From Piscinibacter sp047600445 (GTDB lineage: Bacteria > Pseudomonadota > Gammaproteobacteria > Burkholderiales > Burkholderiaceae_C): DNA of 64,000 nucleotides. A program made the position numbers and the translations under genes. How positions within the stretch are numbered: position 1 is the stretch's first letter; the number at the start of each line of letters is the position of its first letter. The notes beneath the pieces are model-generated. The model was not told the DNA's origin and did not search any database. It saw only the letters and a program-made list of their open reading frames with translations. Location: the NCBI RefSeq assembly GCF_047600445.1, contig NZ_JASGKT010000002.1, positions 2,542,001 to 2,606,000 of the forward strand. Reading direction: 5' to 3'. Below are positions 27,202 through 34,714 of this stretch, one piece after another.

Positions 27202-27532
27202 TGGTAGGCCGTGCTGGGCTCGAACCAGCGACCAAAGGATTATGCGTACCACCTCGGCTTTCGCCGCCCGTTTCCGGTTCGTGGTCTGGACTCTGTCTTG
27301 CCTTTCGGCCTTCCCGTCGAGTCTCTACACGTTCCCTCCGGCGAGGGCTTCGCTCGGCGTTGGCATAGCGCGTCAGCGCCTTAGCGTCCACCGAATTTGA
27401 GAAGTTCTACTTCAAGGCAGAGCGAACTTGCCTTGAGCAACCCGTCTGGCTCGTCCCATGCCCCGGCCGCAGGGCCAGGGGGTAGGGAGTCGCCGTCAAG
27501 TCCTCTGCTCTAACCAACTGAGCTAACGGCCC
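27202..27532 (-). tRNA. tRNA-Ile(CAU), interrupted by a group I intron
   Basis: Exon 1 is 27499-27532 (34 bases, ends GAGGACT); exon 2 is 27202-27244 (43 bases, starts CATAATCC and ends with encoded CCA). Joined they give a 77-base tRNA: acceptor GGGCCGT/ACGGCCT with a G1-U72 wobble, D stem GCTC/GAGC, anticodon stem GAGGA/TCCTT, loop CTCATAA with anticodon CAT, T stem GCTGG/CCAGC. This is the isoleucine tRNA whose C34 is changed to lysidine by TilS to read AUA. It could be mistaken for methionine by anticodon alone. The break lies between U33 and C34, so no functional tRNA exists until the intron is removed. Confidence 0.93.
27245..27498 (-). ncRNA. Group I self-splicing intron in tRNA-Ile(CAU)
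   Basis: The 254-base intron follows an exon T and ends in G, as group I introns do, and has no reading frame for a homing endonuclease. Core helices seen in the sequence: P3 27399-27404/27310-27315; P4 27389-27395/27353-27359; P6 27343-27347/27334-27338; P7 GACTC 27319-27323/GAGTC 27289-27293; P8 27307-27309/27300-27302 with a GAAA loop; P9 27281-27284/27249-27252 enclosing two further GAAA hairpins. Peripheral hairpins lie at 27465-27476 and 27413-27435. The segments TCAAATTCGG and GTGTAGAGACT resemble the Azoarcus tRNA intron core. The pairing of exon 1 with an internal guide is weak: only CU with GG at 27493-27494. Confidence 0.9.
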
Positions 27533-27594
27533 ACGGGGCGGGATTGTCGCATGCGGGGATCGAGTGCCCGCGCCGGTCTGCTACCCTTTCGCCC

Positions 27595-27945
27595 GTGAAG
27601 CTGCTTCGCCTCTGGCTCCTGGTGCTGCTCGCTGCCATGCTCCCCCTGCAGGGTGCGTTGGCGGCGGCCATGTTGTGCGCGGGCGGTCATGGGCATGGTC
27701 ATGCCCGCCATGCCGAGGTTCATGCGCAGCACCGGCACGCCGACGGCACGCAGCACGACCACGGCACCGCCGACCAGGACAAGTGCAGCTTCTGCACCGC
27801 GTTCTGTTCGCTCACGCCGCTCGTCAGCGACATCGCCGGGGTCGCGGAGCCCAGCGGCCTCGTCGACGCACCGCTGCCCAGCCTCTCCGCCCTGGCGCCG
27901 AGCTTCCTCTCGGACGGCCCCGAGCGTCCTCCACGAAGCATCTGA
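27595..27945 (+). CDS. Small exported His/Cys-rich metal-binding protein (DUF2946-like)
   Basis: A 116-residue protein from a GTG at 27595 that opens directly on a signal peptide (KLLRLWLLVLLAAMLPLQGALAA). A histidine-rich stretch follows (HGHGHARHAEVHAQHRH, then HDHG), then KCSFCTAFC. Small periplasmic proteins with such features are common in copper and other metal-efflux clusters. It heads a plus-strand group with an outer-membrane factor, multicopper oxidase, cupredoxin and CusF-like protein. It probably chelates copper in the periplasm. An in-frame TTG at 27544 is a less likely start because it would bury the signal peptide. Confidence 0.6.
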   Translation: MKLLRLWLLVLLAAMLPLQGALAAAMLCAGGHGHGHARHAEVHAQHRHADGTQHDHGTADQDKCSFCTAFCSLTPLVSDIAGVAEPSGLVDAPLPSLSALAPSFLSDGPERPPRSI

Positions 27946-27953
27946 CCCGGCAA

Positions 27954-27970
27954 GGCCTCCGCGGGAGGCC
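27954..27970. other. Short hairpin in the 27946-28042 gap
   Basis: GGCCTCC (27954-27960) and GGAGGCC (27964-27970) pair around a 3-base loop just after the His-rich gene. There is no T run, so it is a stabiliser or pause at most. The remainder of the 97-base gap shows no gene. Confidence 0.3.
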
Positions 27971-28042
27971 CGATGGGGCTCGTGCGGCCATCGCACGGGC
28001 TGCTTCTCCGACCACTGTTGTCGGTACTTCGGATGACTTCGA

Positions 28043-29422
28043 ATGGGTATTTTTCTCTCCAGACCGGCGCCCGCCTCCGGGCGTGCCGCCGCCGCCGCCA
28101 TCGCAGCGCTGCTGCTGGGCGGCTGCGCATCGTTCTCTCAAGACGGCGGGTTCGCCTCGGTCGAGCAACTGACGAAGGAGCGTGTCGGCCAGTCGCCGTC
28201 GTACCAGCGCACACCCGCGCAGGCCGACTCCGCGCGGGCACGCGTCGCTGAACTGCTCGGGGTGCCGTTGAGCGCGGACTCCGCCGTGGAAGTCGCGCTG
28301 CTCAACAACCAGGAGCTCCAGGCCGGCTATGCGGAGCTGGGCATCGCCGAGGCCGATCTGGTGCGCGCCGGTCGCCTGGCCAACCCGTCGCTGCGCTTCG
28401 GGCGCCTGAGCGGCAACGGCGCCGTCGAGATCGACCGTGCCGTCGTGTTCGACGTGCTCGGCCTGTTCACGATGCCCGTGGCCCGGCAGGTGGAGCAAGC
28501 CCGCTTCGAGCAGGCGCAGCTGCAGGCGGCCTACGAGACCGTGGGCGTCGCCGCCGAGGCGCGCAAGGCCTTCTTCGAGGCGGTCGCCGCGCAGCAACTG
28601 GCGGGCTACTTCGGCCAGGTCATGGAGGCCGCCGACGCGTCGAACGAGCTGGCCAGCCGCATGGCCGCGGCGGGCAACTTCAACAAGCTCGAGCAGATGC
28701 GCGAGCAGTCGTTCCACTCGGACGCGACGACGAACCTCGCGAAGGCCCGCCACCAGGCCGTCGCGGCCCGCGAACGGCTGGTTCGCGCGCTGGGCCTCTC
28801 GGCCGACCAGCCCGGGCTCCGGCTGCCGCAGCGGCTTCCCGATCTGCCGGCCGCGCCGGCCGAACCCGCGGGCGCGGAGCGGATCGCGATGGAGAAGCGC
28901 CTCGACGTGCTGATGTCGAGGCGTTCCACCGAAGCGAGCGCGAAGTCGCTGGGCCTGACCCGTGCCACGCGCTTCGTCAACGTCCTGCACGCGGGCTACC
29001 AGAACAGGAGCGCCACCGGCGAGTCGCGCGCCAACGGCTACGAGATCGAACTCGAGCTGCCGCTCTTCGACTTCGGCTCCGCCAGCCTGGCGCGCGCCGA
29101 GGCGAGCTACATGCAGTCGGTGCATCGAACCGCGGCCGTGGCCGTCAAGGCGCAGTCCGAGGTGCGCGAGGCGTATTCGGCCTATCGCACGGCCTACGAC
29201 GTGGCGCGGCACTACCGCGACGAAGTCGTTCCATTGCGCAAGCGCATCTCCGACGAGAACCTGCTTCGCTACAACGGCATGCTCGCCAGCGTGTTCGAGC
29301 TGCTGGCCGACGCCAAGGACCAGATCGCCGGCGTCGCCGGCGCCGTGGAGTCGCTGCGCGACTACTGGCTCGCCGAGACCGACCTGCAGACCGCGCTGAC
29401 GGGCCGGTCCACCAGCCATTGA
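28043..29422 (+). CDS. TolC-family outer-membrane efflux lipoprotein
   Basis: A 459-residue outer-membrane factor with a lipoprotein signal (lipobox LLGGC, C28). Two OEP repeats follow: ALLNNQELQAGYAELGIAEADLVRAGRLANPSL in the first half and ELELPLFDFGSASLARAEASY in the second, with long helical coiled-coil stretches. Such proteins form the exit duct of tripartite pumps. No RND or membrane-fusion partner is in the window, so it may use one encoded elsewhere or serve this copper cluster alone. The multicopper oxidase starts 15 bases after its stop. The ATG at 28043 opens just before the signal peptide. Confidence 0.85.
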   Translation: MGIFLSRPAPASGRAAAAAIAALLLGGCASFSQDGGFASVEQLTKERVGQSPSYQRTPAQADSARARVAELLGVPLSADSAVEVALLNNQELQAGYAELGIAEADLVRAGRLANPSLRFGRLSGNGAVEIDRAVVFDVLGLFTMPVARQVEQARFEQAQLQAAYETVGVAAEARKAFFEAVAAQQLAGYFGQVMEAADASNELASRMAAAGNFNKLEQMREQSFHSDATTNLAKARHQAVAARERLVRALGLSADQPGLRLPQRLPDLPAAPAEPAGAERIAMEKRLDVLMSRRSTEASAKSLGLTRATRFVNVLHAGYQNRSATGESRANGYEIELELPLFDFGSASLARAEASYMQSVHRTAAVAVKAQSEVREAYSAYRTAYDVARHYRDEVVPLRKRISDENLLRYNGMLASVFELLADAKDQIAGVAGAVESLRDYWLAETDLQTALTGRSTSH

Positions 29423-29436
29423 CGCAGACACCCACC

Positions 29437-30804
29437 ATGACACGTCGCAGAACTCTCTTCAAGGCTGCCGGCGCCACGCTCCTGGGCGCCGCCGCGGTCG
29501 GCCGCGCCGGCGCGGCCTTGCTGCCGGAAGCCGTCGTCCAGACCTCCGCCGCCACGCAGTTGCCGCCTGCACCACCCAACGGCCGGCCGTTCCAGCCGCT
29601 CGTGACCTTGAACGGGTGGTCGCTGCCCTGGCGCATGAAAAACGGCGTCAAGGAGTTCCACCTCGTCGCCGAACCCGTCGTGCGCGAAATCGCACCGGGC
29701 ATGAAGGCGAACCTGTGGGGCTACAACGGTTCGAGCCCCGGCCCGACCATCGAGGCGGTGGAGGGTGACCGCGTTCGCATCTTCGTCACCAACCGGCTGC
29801 CCGAACCCACCAGCGTGCACTGGCACGGCATCCTGCTGCCTTCCGGCATGGACGGCGTGGCGGGCCTGACGCAGCCGCCCATCGGCGTCGGCAAGACGTT
29901 CATGTACGAGTTCATGCTCCAGCGCCCCGGCACGCACATGTACCACCCGCACGCCGACGAGATGGTGCAGATGGCGATGGGCATGATGGGCCTGTTCATC
30001 ATCCACCCGAAGGACCCGAGGCAGTTCAAGGTCGACCGCGACTTCGGCTTCATCCTGAACGCCTACGACATCGAACCCGGCAGCGCGACGCCGCGGGTGA
30101 ACACGATGCTCGACTTCAACCTGTGGACCTGGAACAGCCGCGCGTTCCCGGGCATCGACCCGTTCGTCGCGCGCACGGGCGAGCGCGTGCGCATCCGCGT
30201 GGGCAACCTGACCATGACCAACCACCCCATCCACATGCACGGGCCGCACTTCGAGGTCACGGGCACGGATGGCGGCTGGGTGCCGAAGAGCGCGCGCTGG
30301 CCGGAGGTCACGACCGACGTGGCCGTCGGCCAGATGCGGGCCTTCGAGTTCGACGCCGTCGCGGGCGACTGGGCCATCCACTGCCACAAGAGCCACCACA
30401 CGATGAACGCGATGGGCCACGGCGTGCCGACCATGATCGGCGTCGAGCACGGGGATGTCGCCAAGAAGATCGCGAACCTCGTGCCCGACTACATGGTGAT
30501 GGGCGACAAGGGCATGCACGACATGGCGGAGATGGAGATGCCCCTGCCCGACAACACGCTGCCGATGATGACCGGCTCCGGCCCATTCGGAGCCGTCGGC
30601 ATGGGCGGCATGTTCAGCGTCGTCAGGGTGCGCGACGACCTGGCCCGCGGCGACTACCGGGATCCCGGCCCCTACCGGCACCCGGCCGGCACGCTCGCCA
30701 GTGAGTACACGGCCGACGTGCCGGAAGCGCCACGCGCCGCCGCGCCCGAGGCCGACGCAAGAACGCTCCAGGTTCGCAAACCCAACGGCCACGCAGGCCA
30801 CTGA
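29437..30804 (+). CDS. Multicopper oxidase, Tat-exported (CopA/CueO type)
   Basis: A 455-residue periplasmic oxidase that probably turns Cu(I) into less toxic Cu(II). A twin-arginine signal (TRRRTLFKAAGATLLGAAA) is present. Copper ligands: H128-W-H130-G and H170-P-H172 in domain 1, and H263-x2-H266-x-H268 and H315-C316-H317 in the C-terminal domain, which together supply the T1 and T2/T3 sites. The C-terminal part is methionine-rich (MGDKGMHDMAEMEM), typical of copper resistance proteins. The ATG at 29437 is chosen over a TTG at 29419 because it opens the Tat signal. Confidence 0.9.
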   Translation: MTRRRTLFKAAGATLLGAAAVGRAGAALLPEAVVQTSAATQLPPAPPNGRPFQPLVTLNGWSLPWRMKNGVKEFHLVAEPVVREIAPGMKANLWGYNGSSPGPTIEAVEGDRVRIFVTNRLPEPTSVHWHGILLPSGMDGVAGLTQPPIGVGKTFMYEFMLQRPGTHMYHPHADEMVQMAMGMMGLFIIHPKDPRQFKVDRDFGFILNAYDIEPGSATPRVNTMLDFNLWTWNSRAFPGIDPFVARTGERVRIRVGNLTMTNHPIHMHGPHFEVTGTDGGWVPKSARWPEVTTDVAVGQMRAFEFDAVAGDWAIHCHKSHHTMNAMGHGVPTMIGVEHGDVAKKIANLVPDYMVMGDKGMHDMAEMEMPLPDNTLPMMTGSGPFGAVGMGGMFSVVRVRDDLARGDYRDPGPYRHPAGTLASEYTADVPEAPRAAAPEADARTLQVRKPNGHAGH

Positions 30805-30839
30805 TTCCATCTCGATCGTCCACTTCCGAGAGCCTCCCC

Positions 30840-31337
30840 ATGAAACCCAAGTTCATCCCCATCGCCCTCGCCACGGCCCTGCTCGCGTTGTCGCCCATCA
30901 CCTGGGCGCACGGCGACGAGGCACACACCAAGCCGCGCGCCTACGACCCGAAGAAGGTCGAGGCGACCGCCTTCGGTCAGGAGGGCAACCCGAAGAAGGT
31001 CGCACGAACCATCGAGGTCGACATGAGCGACGACATGCGCTTCACCCCGGCGAGCCTGACGGTCGGGAAGGGCGAGACCGTGAAGTTCGTGGTGCGCAAC
31101 CGGGGCCGGGTCCTGCACGAGATGGTGCTCGGCACCCAGGAGGCCATCGCCGAGCACGCCGCGCTGATGCAGAAGTTCCCGGAGATGGAGCACGCCGACG
31201 CGAACATGGCCCACGTCCAGCCCGGCAAGGCCGGCGACATCGTCTGGCAGTTCAGCCAGGCCGGCGAGTTCCAGTTCGCGTGCCTGCAGCCGGGACACTT
31301 CGAAGCCGGCATGGTCGGCAAGCTGACGGTCAAGTGA
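30840..31337 (+). CDS. Periplasmic cupredoxin (type 1 copper protein)
   Basis: A 165-residue exported blue-copper-type protein. The signal peptide ends near TWA-H; the mature part opens with a short His-containing segment. Type 1 copper ligands can be placed at H93 (LHEM), C148, H153 and M158 (FACLQPGHFEAGM). It lies 35 bases after the multicopper oxidase and 11 bases before the CusF-like gene. It may shuttle electrons or copper to the oxidase. Similar small cupredoxins (CopI/azurin-like) accompany copper resistance genes. Confidence 0.88.
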   Translation: MKPKFIPIALATALLALSPITWAHGDEAHTKPRAYDPKKVEATAFGQEGNPKKVARTIEVDMSDDMRFTPASLTVGKGETVKFVVRNRGRVLHEMVLGTQEAIAEHAALMQKFPEMEHADANMAHVQPGKAGDIVWQFSQAGEFQFACLQPGHFEAGMVGKLTVK

Positions 31338-31348
31338 AGGAGCACGCC

Positions 31349-31699
31349 ATGAACACCATCCGACTCATCGCCGCCCTGGGCCTCTCGCTTGCGTTCGATG
31401 CGCATGCGCAGGCCGGCGCGCCCGACGCGCACACCTCACATACCGCCCAGGCGGCTGGCGCGACCGACGCCGATGCGGGCATGGCCGACGGCGAAGTTCG
31501 CAAGGTCGACAAGGCGCAGGGCAAGGTCACGCTCAAGCACGGCCCCATCGCGAGCCTCGACATGCCAGGGATGACCATGGTCTTCAGGGTGGCAAACCCC
31601 GCGATGCTCGACGGGCTGAAGGAAGGCGACAAGGTGAAGTTCACCGCCGCCCGGCTCAACGGCGCCATCACCATCACGGCCATGGCTCCCGCCAGATAG
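31349..31699 (+). CDS. CusF-like periplasmic copper chaperone
   Basis: A 116-residue exported protein with a signal peptide (IRLIAALGLSLAFDAHA) and a C-terminal CusF-like beta-barrel. Compared with CusF, the copper-binding histidine (H64, KHGPIA) and two methionines (M75, M77 in PGMTM) are kept, but the tryptophan that caps Cu(I) is replaced by M72. AAGGAG lies nine bases upstream of the ATG. It is the last gene of the copper cluster and is convergent with the dehydrogenase gene 8 bases away. Confidence 0.85.
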   Translation: MNTIRLIAALGLSLAFDAHAQAGAPDAHTSHTAQAAGATDADAGMADGEVRKVDKAQGKVTLKHGPIASLDMPGMTMVFRVANPAMLDGLKEGDKVKFTAARLNGAITITAMAPAR

Positions 31700-31707
31700 T
31701 TGCCGCG

Positions 31708-32568
31708 CTACAGCGCCTGGGCGGTGTTCTTCACGGCGTCGGGGTAGGCCGTGTCCTCGCCGCGTGCGCGCCACTTCGAGAGGTCGCGGCCGCGCGAGGC
31801 GACGGCGCTGTCCCAGAGCTGGTAGGCGTCTTCGCCCAGCATCAGGCGCACCGGCGCGCTGTCGCCGTCGACCATGTCGACGATCACCTGCACGCCCTTG
31901 ACCGGGTCGCCCATCTGGCGGCCGTTCTGCGAAGCGTAGTAGGCGTCCATGCCGGCGTCCAGCGCCGCGTAGTCGGCGATGCTGCCGGCGGCCTTCATCG
32001 CCGCGCTGCCGGCGAAGCCGGTGCGGAAGGCGCCCGGCTCGATCAGCGTCACGCGCACGCCCAGCGGCTTGACTTCGTGGTGCAGCGCTTCGGTGAAGCC
32101 TTCCAGCGCGAACTTGGAGGCGTTGTACAGGCCGCTGCCGGGAAAGGCCACCAGGCCGGCGATGCTGGTCAGGTTGAGGATGTGGCCGCTGCGGCGCGCG
32201 CGCATCTGCGGCAGCACCTCGCGCGACAGCTCGGCGGCGGAGAAGAAGTTCAGCTCCATCTGCGCGCGGATCTGCTGCGACGTGAACTCCTCCAGCGCGC
32301 CGTGGGAGCCGGCGCCGGCGATGTTGGCCAGCACGTCGATGCGACCGAACTTCTGATGGGCGGCCTTCAGCGCGGCGGCACGCGCGGCGGCGTCGGTCAC
32401 GTCCAGCGCCAGCGCCAGCGCGCGTTCGCCGTGGCCGGCGGCGATGGCCTGCAAGGGCTCCAGCCGGCGCGCGGTGAGGACGGCGCTGTCGCCCCTGGCC
32501 AGCACGGCCTCGGCCAGCGTCTTGCCGAAACCGGACGATGCGCCGGTGATGAACCAGATCTTGCTCAT
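31708..32568 (-). CDS. Short-chain dehydrogenase/reductase
   Basis: A 286-residue classical SDR. The N-terminal nucleotide-binding TGASSGFG motif lies at residues 8-15, NIAGAG is the NAG-type segment, and the catalytic set is Ser in LTSIAG with Y-x3-K in LYNASK. An arginine after the second strand (TARRLE) suggests NADP. The substrate is unknown. The ATG at 32566-32568 overlaps the stop of the metallo-beta-lactamase-fold gene (ATGA), so it is the third gene of a tightly coupled operon. Confidence 0.9.
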   Translation of the reverse strand: MSKIWFITGASSGFGKTLAEAVLARGDSAVLTARRLEPLQAIAAGHGERALALALDVTDAAARAAALKAAHQKFGRIDVLANIAGAGSHGALEEFTSQQIRAQMELNFFSAAELSREVLPQMRARRSGHILNLTSIAGLVAFPGSGLYNASKFALEGFTEALHHEVKPLGVRVTLIEPGAFRTGFAGSAAMKAAGSIADYAALDAGMDAYYASQNGRQMGDPVKGVQVIVDMVDGDSAPVRLMLGEDAYQLWDSAVASRGRDLSKWRARGEDTAYPDAVKNTAQAL

Positions 32569-33701
32569 GGCTGTGTCCTTGTCGAGAGTGAAAGCGGTTG
32601 GGGTGAAAGCGCGCGCCACCAGCGGCTGCCTTCGTGCGGCGCGTTCAGGTCGACGCGCTCGCCCATCGTCGGCGTGGCGACCGGCACGCCGCGTTCGGCG
32701 GCGTGGTGCAGCACCTGCTCGAACGGGTCTTCCCAGGTGTGCATGCTCAGATCGAAGGTGCCGTTGTGGATGGGCAGCAGCCAGCGCCCGCGCAGGTCCT
32801 GGTGGGCCTGCACGGTCTGCGGCGGCAGCATGTGCACGTAGGGCCACTGCACGTTGTAGGCGCCGGTTTCCATCAGCGTCAGGTCGAAGGGGCCGAAGCG
32901 GCGGCCGATCTCGGCGAAGCCGTCGAAGTAGCCGCTGTCGCCGCTGAAGAACAGGCGGTAGCCGCCGTCCTCGATGACCCACGAGGCCCACAGCGTGCGG
33001 TTGCCGTCGCCGAGGCCGCGCCCCGAGAAGTGCTGCGCGGGCGTGGCGGTCAGGCGCAGGCCGTCGAGCTCGGTGCCCTGCCACCAGTCGAACTGGCGGA
33101 TCTTGTCGCGCGCGATGCCCCAGTCGGCCAGCCGGTCGCCCACGCCCAGCGGCGTGAGGAACAGCGCCACCTTGTCCGCCAGCGCGCGCACCGCGTCGCG
33201 GTCGAGGTGGTCGTAGTGGTCGTGCGAGAGGATCACGGCGCGGATCGGCGGCAGCTCGTCGATCGTGATGGGCGGCGTATGGAAGCGCTTGGGGCCGAAG
33301 AACTGCACCGGCGAGGCGCGTTGCGAGAACACCGGGTCGGTCAGCCACCACTGGCCGCGCAGCTTCATCAACAGCGTGGAATGGCCCAGCCGGTACAGGC
33401 TGCGCTCGGGCGCGGCGTCCAGTTCGGCGCGGCTCAGGCGGTGGATGGGCAGCGGCGACGCCGGCACGGTGCCGGCCGGCTTGTCGAACAGGAAGGTCCA
33501 CCACACGCGCAGCAGCGATTCCGGCATGTCGCCGGGGCCGGCCGGGCGCGGGTTGTGGAAGCGCCCCTCGCGCGACTGGGGCGAGGCGGCGTAGTCGCCG
33601 ATCACGGGGCTGAACATGGCGTGAACGCTCCAGGCGATGGTCGCAATGACGAGCAGCCCGCCGGCGAGGCGGGCCAGGCGGCGGCGCGGCAGGTGTTTCA
33701 A
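32565..33701 (-). CDS. Metallo-beta-lactamase-fold hydrolase (NAPE-PLD/UlaG-like)
   Basis: A 378-residue protein with an N-terminal hydrophobic anchor (LAGGLLVIATIAWSVHAM) and a metallo-hydrolase fold. The metal-binding motif is LSHDHYDHLDRDAV (HxHxDH), with GHSTLLMKLRGQWWLTDPVF before it and FSGDSGY after it. The order resembles NAPE-phospholipase D-like and UlaG/RomA-like proteins, which can act on phospholipids or lactones. The start is TTG at 33701 and overlaps the upstream stop as TTGA. It therefore depends on translation of the hydrolase gene before it. Confidence 0.85.
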   Translation of the reverse strand: MKHLPRRRLARLAGGLLVIATIAWSVHAMFSPVIGDYAASPQSREGRFHNPRPAGPGDMPESLLRVWWTFLFDKPAGTVPASPLPIHRLSRAELDAAPERSLYRLGHSTLLMKLRGQWWLTDPVFSQRASPVQFFGPKRFHTPPITIDELPPIRAVILSHDHYDHLDRDAVRALADKVALFLTPLGVGDRLADWGIARDKIRQFDWWQGTELDGLRLTATPAQHFSGRGLGDGNRTLWASWVIEDGGYRLFFSGDSGYFDGFAEIGRRFGPFDLTLMETGAYNVQWPYVHMLPPQTVQAHQDLRGRWLLPIHNGTFDLSMHTWEDPFEQVLHHAAERGVPVATPTMGERVDLNAPHEGSRWWRALSPQPLSLSTRTQP

Positions 33702-34612
33702 GCGCCCAGGTGCTTCCTGTAGAACGGCACCAGCTTGGCCACCGCCTTGGCGACCGGCTCGGGCTGGTCGTACAGATCGTAGTGCGTGGCGCCCTCGACG
33801 ACGAACAAATCCTTCTCGCCCTTCACGCGGCGGTAGAGCTCCTGCCCGTCCTTCTTCGAGCCGAAGACGCCGGGCACCGAGCCGGTGATGATCTGGATCG
33901 GCTGGTTCAGCAGTTCCTCCACCAAATGGAAGGCGTCGAAGGCGATCACGCTGCCCATGCTGGTGAAGCGCAGCCGGTTGGGCGCGCAGGCGTTCTGCCC
34001 GCGCGGCGTGCGGTAGTACTCGACGGCCTGGAAGACGTCGACGTTGGCCTCGGTGATGCCGGCGGCGTCGCGCTCCTGCGTCGAGTTCGGGATCCAGGGG
34101 GTGATCATCGGTTCGGCCCCGCGCGCTTCGGCCGTGCGCTGCTTGCCGATGGCTTCCAGCGTGGCGATCGCGTCGCCGGCGCGGTTCAGCGCGCCGATGT
34201 TGGCGCCGACCACGCTGCCGACCGCCTTGATGCGCTTTTCGGTCAGCGCGGCGTTGACCGCGTAGCCGCCGCCGGCGCACACGCCCAGCACGCCGATGCG
34301 CTCGTCGTCGACGAAGGGCAGCGTCACCAGGTAGTCCACCGCGCAGCGCACGTCCTCGACGCGGGTGGCCGGGTCTTCCAGGTAGCGCGGCTCGCCGCCG
34401 CTCTCGCCCTGGAACGAGGCGTCGAAGGCGATGGTCACGAAACCCTGCTCGGCCAGTTGGGCCGCGTACAGGCCGGCGGTCTGGCCCTTGCAACTGCTGC
34501 CCGGGTGCACGCAGACGATGGCCGCGTAGCGCTGGGTCTCGTCGAAGCCCGGGGGCAGGCGCAGTTCGGCCGCCACGTCCCAGGTCCTGTTCTTGAACGT
34601 CACCGATTTCAT
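33698..34612 (-). CDS. Alpha/beta hydrolase, dienelactone-hydrolase-like
   Basis: A 304-residue soluble hydrolase. The nucleophile elbow is GVCAGGGYA, giving a cysteine nucleophile as in dienelactone hydrolase rather than serine. The histidine lies in ATHYDLYD near the C-terminus. A strong GAAGGAG precedes the ATG. It is the first gene of the hydrolase, MBL-fold and SDR operon and is divergent from a LysR gene with 102 bases between. No signal peptide is present. The substrate is unknown; an ester or lactone would suit all three enzymes. Confidence 0.85.
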   Translation of the reverse strand: MKSVTFKNRTWDVAAELRLPPGFDETQRYAAIVCVHPGSSCKGQTAGLYAAQLAEQGFVTIAFDASFQGESGGEPRYLEDPATRVEDVRCAVDYLVTLPFVDDERIGVLGVCAGGGYAVNAALTEKRIKAVGSVVGANIGALNRAGDAIATLEAIGKQRTAEARGAEPMITPWIPNSTQERDAAGITEANVDVFQAVEYYRTPRGQNACAPNRLRFTSMGSVIAFDAFHLVEELLNQPIQIITGSVPGVFGSKKDGQELYRRVKGEKDLFVVEGATHYDLYDQPEPVAKAVAKLVPFYRKHLGA

Positions 34613-34680
34613 GTTGGCTCCTTCGATCGGGTCGGGTGTAAACCCATTCTGCGGATCGTCGGATACTTCGACTAGGCCGT

Positions 34681-34694
34681 AGCATGCGTATGCT
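34681..34694. promoter_or_regulatory. LysR-type operator candidate
   Basis: AGCAT-N4-ATGCT, a perfect inverted repeat 20 bases before the LysR ATG in the 102-base divergent region. A direct repeat CTTATCA at 34695-34701 and 34708-34714 follows, the second copy touching the start codon. LysR proteins commonly bind such sites to repress themselves and activate the divergent operon. Confidence 0.45.
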
Positions 34695-34714
34695 CTTATC
34701 AGGATTTCTTATCA

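Noticed and set aside
27202..27532. Reading the locus as a broken tRNA or two tRNA fragments
   Set aside because: The insert has group I core helices and correct boundary bases, and the exons join to a flawless tRNA.
27202..31699. Copper cluster as a genomic island integrated at the tRNA gene
   Set aside because: The cluster lies at the 5' side of the tRNA; no integrase and no duplicated tRNA 3' end were seen.
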